Of a stretch of DNA of 9,169 bases, positions 6,374 through 9,169 are shown in pieces. The translations under genes and the position numbers were made by a program. This stretch comes from Aminipila sp047974845. Lineage in GTDB: Bacteria; Bacillota; Clostridia; Peptostreptococcales; Anaerovoracaceae. Position 1 is the first letter of the stretch. Each line of letters starts with the position of its first letter. The stretch covers positions 1-9,169 of the forward strand of contig JBKECQ010000074.1 of NCBI GenBank assembly GCA_047974845.1, written 5' to 3'. The notes beneath the pieces are model-generated. The model made no database searches. It was not told where the DNA came from and saw only the letters and a list, made by a program, of their open reading frames with translations.

Positions 6374-6787
6374 ATGGAATATTACGGAATCATGCCGGAA
6401 AGAAAACTGTGGGTGAAGGTGTCAGTTATTATTTTTGGAGTTTATGCTGTTTTCAATGCAGCTGTAAATCGTGACTGGTTTTATCTGCCATTTGGAGTTA
6501 TCATGATTCTGGCCACTTTTTCTGACAGAAAACACGTGATTTCAGAAGAAGGGGTGGATATTCTGTACACTGTCTGCGGAGTTCAGTTCCATAATATGTG
6601 GAACTGGGACGAAATAAATACAATTCATATAGATTCAATTAAATCTAGACCAAATGTGGCTCTGCATATTGGTAAGGATGTAATATCCAGAAGATTTATT
6701 TTTTCACAACAGGATGCAGACGAGGCAATAGCTATTGCGGGCACAATGAATTCAAAAATTTATGTGGCAGAAGTGAATCACAAATAA
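6374..6787 (+). CDS. Small membrane protein with possible PH-like C-terminal domain
   Basis: I do not recognise a named family for this 137-residue protein. Two hydrophobic stretches lie near 14-29 (VKVSVIIFGVYAVFNA) and 34-48 (DWFYLPFGVIMILAT), probably a membrane hairpin. The rest is soluble (about 50-137), with short beta-strand-like stretches and a closing helix (QQDADEAIAIAGTMN). That layout, with ISEEGVDILYTVCG and WNWDEINTIHI, resembles bacterial PH-like domains attached to a two-helix membrane anchor. The ATG has a good ribosome site, AGGAG (6364-6368), 5 nt upstream. The gene starts 57 bp after nhaC and is followed by a strong terminator at 6904, so it is most likely the last gene of the nhaC unit. 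The spacer repeats TTGTTAATAT at 6325-6334 and 6349-6358. A role as accessory or regulatory partner of the antiporter is only a guess. Confidence 0.8.
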   Translation: MEYYGIMPERKLWVKVSVIIFGVYAVFNAAVNRDWFYLPFGVIMILATFSDRKHVISEEGVDILYTVCGVQFHNMWNWDEINTIHIDSIKSRPNVALHIGKDVISRRFIFSQQDADEAIAIAGTMNSKIYVAEVNHK

Positions 6788-6790
6788 TAA

Positions 6791-6898
6791 ATAACAAAAC
6801 ACAAATAATAAGTAACAAATAATAGATAACGAAACACAAATAATAGATAACAAATAACAAATAATAACTAATAGCTAATAAATAATAACTTCTATAAT
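6791..6898. repeat. TAATAA-rich tandem repeat tract after the nhaC unit
   Basis: Two 35-bp units (6791-6825 and 6826-6860) match at about 30 of 35 positions. They are built from shorter motifs such as CAAATAATA and ATAAC. A looser continuation runs to about 6898. The plus strand is nearly free of G and full of TAA and TAG stops. It looks like slippage-grown simple sequence between the last codon and the terminator. Confidence 0.75.
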
Positions 6899-6903
6899 AT
6901 AGA

Positions 6904-6943
6904 AAGTGCCTGATGTATTAATATCAGGCACTTCTTCTTTTTG
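6904..6943 (+). terminator. Terminator of the nhaC unit, possibly bidirectional
   Basis: A perfect 11-bp stem, AAGTGCCTGAT (6904-6914) and ATCAGGCACTT (6923-6933), has an 8-nt loop and is followed by CTTCTTTTT. It ends the rightward unit. Read leftward it lies 17 bp past the stop codon of the PfpI-family gene and may serve that gene too, although the leftward tail is poorer in T. Confidence 0.88.
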
Positions 6944-6949
6944 CATAGT

Positions 6950-7588
6950 TTATTTTTCGTTTTTAGGTTGTAAAGTCTGCATAAGGGTAAAAAAATGTTC
7001 TGGCTTTCCAGTACTGAAATAATTATACCAAGACTCCAATGTGTCTGATTGAAAAACGCCTAAATGCTCAATGATTTGTTTTGCCCACAATAAGCCGCCA
7101 GCAGAACCGGCAGTAATAAGATTCTGATCCGTAACAGAGGGAGTGTCTATGTAAAAACTTTCTCCTTTATAATAGGAAGAAAACATTTCAAGAAATCCCA
7201 ATCCATTGCTGGTATGCAGACGATTATTCAAAAGCCCGGCATCGGCAAGAGCAGCAGTGGCTCCGCAAATGGCACCAACCACGGCTCCTACAGCAAGGAA
7301 TTCACTTGCTTTTTTCACGATAATTTCATGCTTTGGGTCGCTCCAAGTATTTGCACCTGGCAATAGTAATACACTGTTTTTACTAACAGCCATATGTTCA
7401 ATTAAACAATCCGGCATAATGGTCAATCCACCCATTGTGCGGATTGGTTTATTAGAATGACTAACCGTTTTAAGAGAGATAGGTTGTGCGTCTTTTTTAA
7501 AAAATCGACCGGAATTCAGTTCCGAAGTAACATACCCCAATTCCCAGTCGGCTAAAGTATCAAGAATGTAAACATAAATTGTAATCAT
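6950..7588 (-). CDS. DJ-1/PfpI-family protein
   Basis: A cytoplasmic protein of 212 residues in the class I glutamine amidotransferase-like superfamily (DJ-1/ThiJ/PfpI). The nucleophile elbow is VGAICGATAALADAGLL with Cys at 108. The acidic partner expected near the N-terminus is present as E16 in DTLADWELGYV. Other family features are LLLPGAN (75-80), HTSNGLGFL (125-133) and LITAGSAGGLLWAKQII (157-173). Length and layout resemble the short YdeA-like proteins of Firmicutes. The family includes chaperones, glyoxalase- or hydratase-like enzymes and peptidases, so the substrate cannot be assigned. The ATG at 7588 has CGGAGG with GGAGG (7595-7599) 6 nt upstream. The gene is divergent from the WYL regulator gene with overlapping promoters, so that regulator is its likely controller. 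Confidence 0.9.
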   Translation of the reverse strand: MITIYVYILDTLADWELGYVTSELNSGRFFKKDAQPISLKTVSHSNKPIRTMGGLTIMPDCLIEHMAVSKNSVLLLPGANTWSDPKHEIIVKKASEFLAVGAVVGAICGATAALADAGLLNNRLHTSNGLGFLEMFSSYYKGESFYIDTPSVTDQNLITAGSAGGLLWAKQIIEHLGVFQSDTLESWYNYFSTGKPEHFFTLMQTLQPKNEK

Positions 7589-7626
7589 AAATTTCCTCCG
7601 TTTAATGTTCCCTTTGATGTGTAATA

Positions 7627-7655
7627 TTGTTTTGTTTGATTGTTTATTGTATCAT
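7627..7655 (+). promoter_or_regulatory. Candidate promoter of the WYL regulator gene
   Basis: TTGTTT (7627-7632) and TATCAT (7650-7655) are 17 bp apart. The predicted start is near 7662, inside the GTTGACAAC palindrome (7662-7670). The -35 match is moderate. Its -10 box overlaps that of the leftward promoter at 7651-7680. Confidence 0.5.
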
Positions 7656-7680
7656 AGGATTGTTGACAACTGTATGGCAA
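7651..7680 (-). promoter_or_regulatory. Candidate promoter of the PfpI-family gene
   Basis: Read leftward, TTGCCA (7675-7680) and TATGAT (7651-7656) are 18 bp apart. The -10 box uses five of the same base pairs as the rightward -10 box, so the two promoters should not be open at the same time. Confidence 0.5.
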
Positions 7681-7684
7681 CAAT
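7659..7684. promoter_or_regulatory. Inverted repeat in the divergent promoter region, likely operator
   Basis: ATTGTTG (7659-7665) and CAACAAT (7678-7684) form a perfect 7-bp inverted repeat with a 12-bp gap. A nested palindrome, GTTG-A-CAAC, lies at 7662-7670. The element covers the -35 box of the leftward promoter and the start site of the rightward one. It is placed to let one regulator, plausibly the WYL protein, control both genes. Confidence 0.45.
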
Positions 7685-7706
7685 TCCAAAAGGAGAGTTT
7701 GGTTTA

Positions 7707-8639
7707 ATGAAAATAGATAGACTTGTTAGTTTGATTATGGTTCTTCTCGATAAAGAACGGATAGGCGCACAGGAATTAGCAGATATGTTTGAAGTTTCGC
7801 CTCGAACAATCTACCGTGACATCGATACGATAAATATGGCAGGCATTCCTGTACGATCCACATCGGGAGTGGGTGGCGGCTTTGAAATTATGCAAAACTA
7901 TAAGCTTGATAAAAGATTTTTCTCCACTGCTGATCTCTCTGCTATATTGATGAGCCTTACCAGTCTATCTAATACCATACGAGGTGACGAACTGATAAAT
8001 GCCCTTGCTAAGGTCAAGAGCTTTATTCCCTCAGAAAAAGCAAAAGACATAGAATTAAAATCAAATCAAATCCATATAGACTTAAGTCCTTGGACTGGTA
8101 ACAGGAATATTCAACGGAATTTAGAAGTTGTTAAAACAGCTCTACAGGAAAGCAGATTGATTTCGTTCCAATACTCAGCTCACCATGGAAGTAAAACGGC
8201 AAGAGTGGTCGAGCCATATCAGCTAGTATTGAAAAATAGTAGTTGGTACCTACAAGGTTACTGCCATAAAAGAAGTGACTATCGATTATTCAAACTATCT
8301 CGTACGCATAAACTACAAATAATGGATGAATTTTTTATACCGCGAGATTATCAAAAGCCAATTTTAGAGTTTTCGGATGTTTTAGAAACGATGCAAACAA
8401 AAATTAAAATTCGTATTCATAAAACTGTGATGGATAGGGTGCTTGATTATTGTGATTACGAAGAATTTGCGTCGGATGGCAATGAGCATTACATTGTTAA
8501 TTTCCCTTTTATTGAAAATGATTACTATTTTGATCTTCTTCTTAGTTTTGGAAATAAATGCGAGTGTCTAGAGCCGTTATATATTAGAAAAGAAATAAAA
8601 CGTAGGGTTTATGAGATTGCGACCCTGTACGAAAACTAA
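7707..8639 (+). CDS. HTH-WYL (YafY-type) transcriptional regulator
   Basis: A cytoplasmic regulator of 310 residues, the normal length for this family. Residues 1-60 form a DeoR/HTH_11-like winged helix: IGAQELADMFEVSPRTIYRDIDTINMAGIPV, followed by the wing sequence GVGGGFEI. The WYL domain spans about 135-212 and contains the name-giving W180-Y181-L182 in NSSWYLQGYC, with R193 and R199 in the YRLFKLSR stretch. A WCX-type C-terminal domain (about 230-310) begins KIKIRIHKTVMDRVLDY. WYL domains bind small ligands or nucleic acids and control the DNA-binding part. The ATG at 7707 is used: AAAGGAGAG (7688-7696) lies upstream at a somewhat long spacing, and the family's N-terminus starts here. The open frame continues upstream to 7605, but that extension overlaps the promoters. 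The gene is divergent from the PfpI-family gene. No clear terminator follows. Confidence 0.92.
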   Translation: MKIDRLVSLIMVLLDKERIGAQELADMFEVSPRTIYRDIDTINMAGIPVRSTSGVGGGFEIMQNYKLDKRFFSTADLSAILMSLTSLSNTIRGDELINALAKVKSFIPSEKAKDIELKSNQIHIDLSPWTGNRNIQRNLEVVKTALQESRLISFQYSAHHGSKTARVVEPYQLVLKNSSWYLQGYCHKRSDYRLFKLSRTHKLQIMDEFFIPRDYQKPILEFSDVLETMQTKIKIRIHKTVMDRVLDYCDYEEFASDGNEHYIVNFPFIENDYYFDLLLSFGNKCECLEPLYIRKEIKRRVYEIATLYEN

Positions 8640-8648
8640 AATAATGTT

Positions 8649-8744
8649 GACGTATTTGTATAAAATAGGAGTCATATGTTTGCATAAAATAAGAGCCACG
8701 TATTTGTATAAAACAAAAGCCACGTATTTGTATAAAATAGGGGT
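8649..8744. repeat. Four tandem copies of a 24-bp repeat
   Basis: Units lie at 8649-8672, 8673-8696, 8697-8720 and 8721-8744, with a partial fifth start (CATATA) after. A shared core is TATTTGTATAAAA (unit 2 reads TGTTTGCATAAAA). Copies differ at a few positions each and there are no spacers, so this is a minisatellite and not a CRISPR array. Because 24 is a multiple of three, frames stay open through it. A 43-codon frame at 8644-8775 on the plus strand encodes repeats of TYLYKIGV type but has no ribosome site. The minus strand is open as well. Confidence 0.85.
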
Positions 8745-8794
8745 CATATATAATGAAGAGGAACGTGACATATAAGATAGAATTTTGTAAAATA

Positions 8795-8834
8795 TATAAA
8801 AATAAAAAAAGATAAAAAAAGATGAAAAAAGAGG
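8795..8834 (+). promoter_or_regulatory. A-tract region upstream of the first rRNA-type promoter
   Basis: Runs of five to seven A recur about every 10-11 bp just before the -35 box at 8835. Phased A-tracts bend DNA and can act as UP-like elements that boost strong promoters. A similar set (about 8986-9041) precedes the second promoter and shares GATGAAAAAAG. The stretch from 8745 to here holds no supportable gene. Confidence 0.5.
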
Positions 8835-8863
8835 TTGACACAAGGGGATATATTTGGTATTCT
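8835..8863 (+). promoter_or_regulatory. Strong promoter, likely rRNA operon P1
   Basis: Consensus TTGACA (8835-8840) and TATTCT (8858-8863) are 17 bp apart behind A-tracts. A hairpin, GCTGTC/GACAGC (8870-8875 with 8882-8887), begins 7 nt after the -10 box, at the expected transcript start. The next 150 nt contain no gene; small hairpins are seen at 8913-8927 and 8939-8953. Confidence 0.65.
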
Positions 8864-9043
8864 ATTAAAGCTGTCCCGTGAGACAGCAACCACATTTCAA
8901 AATACACAGCATACTACATCTTGTAGTTTGTATATCAGTCAGAGGAATTCTGAACTATATATAGCATGACTACTGATTTCGAATTTGAAAAAATAATTTG
9001 AAAGATAAAGATGAAAAAAGTTGAAAAAACTTGTAAAAAAATG

Positions 9044-9072
9044 TTGACAAAGTTTTGAAAGAATGGTAAACT
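9044..9072 (+). promoter_or_regulatory. Strong promoter, likely rRNA operon P2
   Basis: Consensus TTGACA (9044-9049) and TAAACT (9067-9072) are 17 bp apart, again preceded by A-tracts. The expected start is near 9079. Two tandem strong promoters before a boxA-like leader is the usual rRNA operon arrangement in Firmicutes. Confidence 0.7.
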
Positions 9073-9078
9073 ATAAAA

Positions 9079-9132
9079 GTTCCGTCAAGAGCGGAACGCA
9101 CTTGAAAAACTTAATTCGTAAGTGTCAAGTGC
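9079..9132 (+). other. Leader hairpins of the presumed rRNA transcript
   Basis: Two successive stems are seen. GTTCCG/CGGAAC (9079-9084 with 9092-9097) starts at the expected +1. GCACTTG/CAAGTGC (9098-9104 with 9126-9132) contains an inner ACTTA/TAAGT stem (9109-9113 with 9119-9123). No T-run follows either, so they are not terminators. They may shape the 5' leader or its processing. Confidence 0.6.
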
Positions 9133-9134
9133 AA

Positions 9135-9149
9135 TGAACTTTGAAAACT
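9135..9149 (+). promoter_or_regulatory. boxA-like antitermination site of an rRNA leader
   Basis: TGAACTTTGAAAACT resembles the CTTTGAAAACT motif found in Firmicute rRNA leaders and spacers, where NusB/NusE (S10) bind boxA RNA to prevent premature termination. It follows the leader hairpins and lies 20 bases from the window end. A 16S rRNA gene should begin soon after, but none of it is visible here. Confidence 0.6.
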
Positions 9150-9169
9150 TCATAGTACAAAAGAATTAG

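Noticed and set aside
7206..7460. Plus-strand open frame inside the PfpI-family gene
   Set aside because: It is antisense to a clear family match that includes the catalytic Cys region.
7605..7706. N-terminal extension of the WYL regulator to 7605
   Set aside because: The extra residues are unlike the family, have no ribosome site and lie over the divergent promoters. The ATG at 7707 matches the normal N-terminus.
8649..8744. CRISPR array
   Set aside because: The 24-bp units are directly adjacent with no unique spacers, and no cas genes are present.
8644..8775. A 43-codon plus-strand frame through the tandem repeats
   Set aside because: It has an ATG but no ribosome site, and its content is explained by the repeats. 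It is kept only as a finding, not as a gene.
8577..8907. Overlapping minus-strand open frames after the WYL gene
   Set aside because: Their repeated LYKYVA-like residues and phenylalanine-rich stretches come from the 24-bp repeats and A-tracts. They overlap the WYL gene end and the first strong promoter, and no plausible ribosome site is seen.
8870..9043. A separate small RNA gene between the two strong promoters
   Set aside because: There is a promoter and small hairpins but no terminator before the second promoter. An rRNA P1 leader explains it more simply.

Overview
The window looks like chromosomal DNA from a low-GC Firmicute. Clostridia, probably Lachnospiraceae, fit best. The reasons are AT-rich spacers, strong AGGAGG-type ribosome sites, TTG and GTG starts, sigma-A-like TTGACA/TATAAT promoters, a LytS-type kinase paired with a SARP-like response regulator, and a Firmicute-type rRNA leader at the right edge. 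Nothing in the sequence proves the genus. No transposase, phage gene, tRNA or CRISPR array is visible.

Left edge (1-270): no gene; several rho-independent terminators facing both ways. Next come two leftward regulator genes in tandem: an AraC/GyrI-like protein (272-1177) and, upstream of it, a MerR/TipA-type protein (1271-2002). The MerR gene has a textbook 19-bp-spacer MerR promoter with a dyad in the spacer.

Middle (2131-6943): a rightward module. A control region holds direct repeats about 20 bp apart, a promoter and a roughly 240-nt structured leader. It precedes a membrane sensor kinase (2593-3897) that overlaps its response regulator (3872-4675); the regulator has a SARP-like winged-helix output. 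A separately promoted unit follows: a NhaC-family Na+/H+ antiporter (4796-6316) and a small membrane protein with a possible PH-like tail (6374-6787), closed by a strong terminator at 6904. The order suggests, but does not prove, that the two-component system senses a cation- or pH-related signal and acts on the antiporter.

Right part (6950-8639): a leftward DJ-1/PfpI-family protein and a rightward HTH-WYL regulator share a 118-bp divergent promoter region in which the two -10 boxes lie on the same bases. After that come a 24-bp tandem repeat (8649-8744) and two strong TTGACA promoters (8835 and 9044) behind A-tracts. Each is followed by a hairpin starting 7 nt after the -10 box. A boxA-like sequence lies at 9135-9149. 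This is most simply the promoter and leader region of an rRNA operon whose 16S gene lies just past the window.

The most unusual parts are the phased repeats and switch-like leader before the kinase, the operator-like dyad over the antiporter -10 box, and the matching hairpins at the two presumed rRNA start points.
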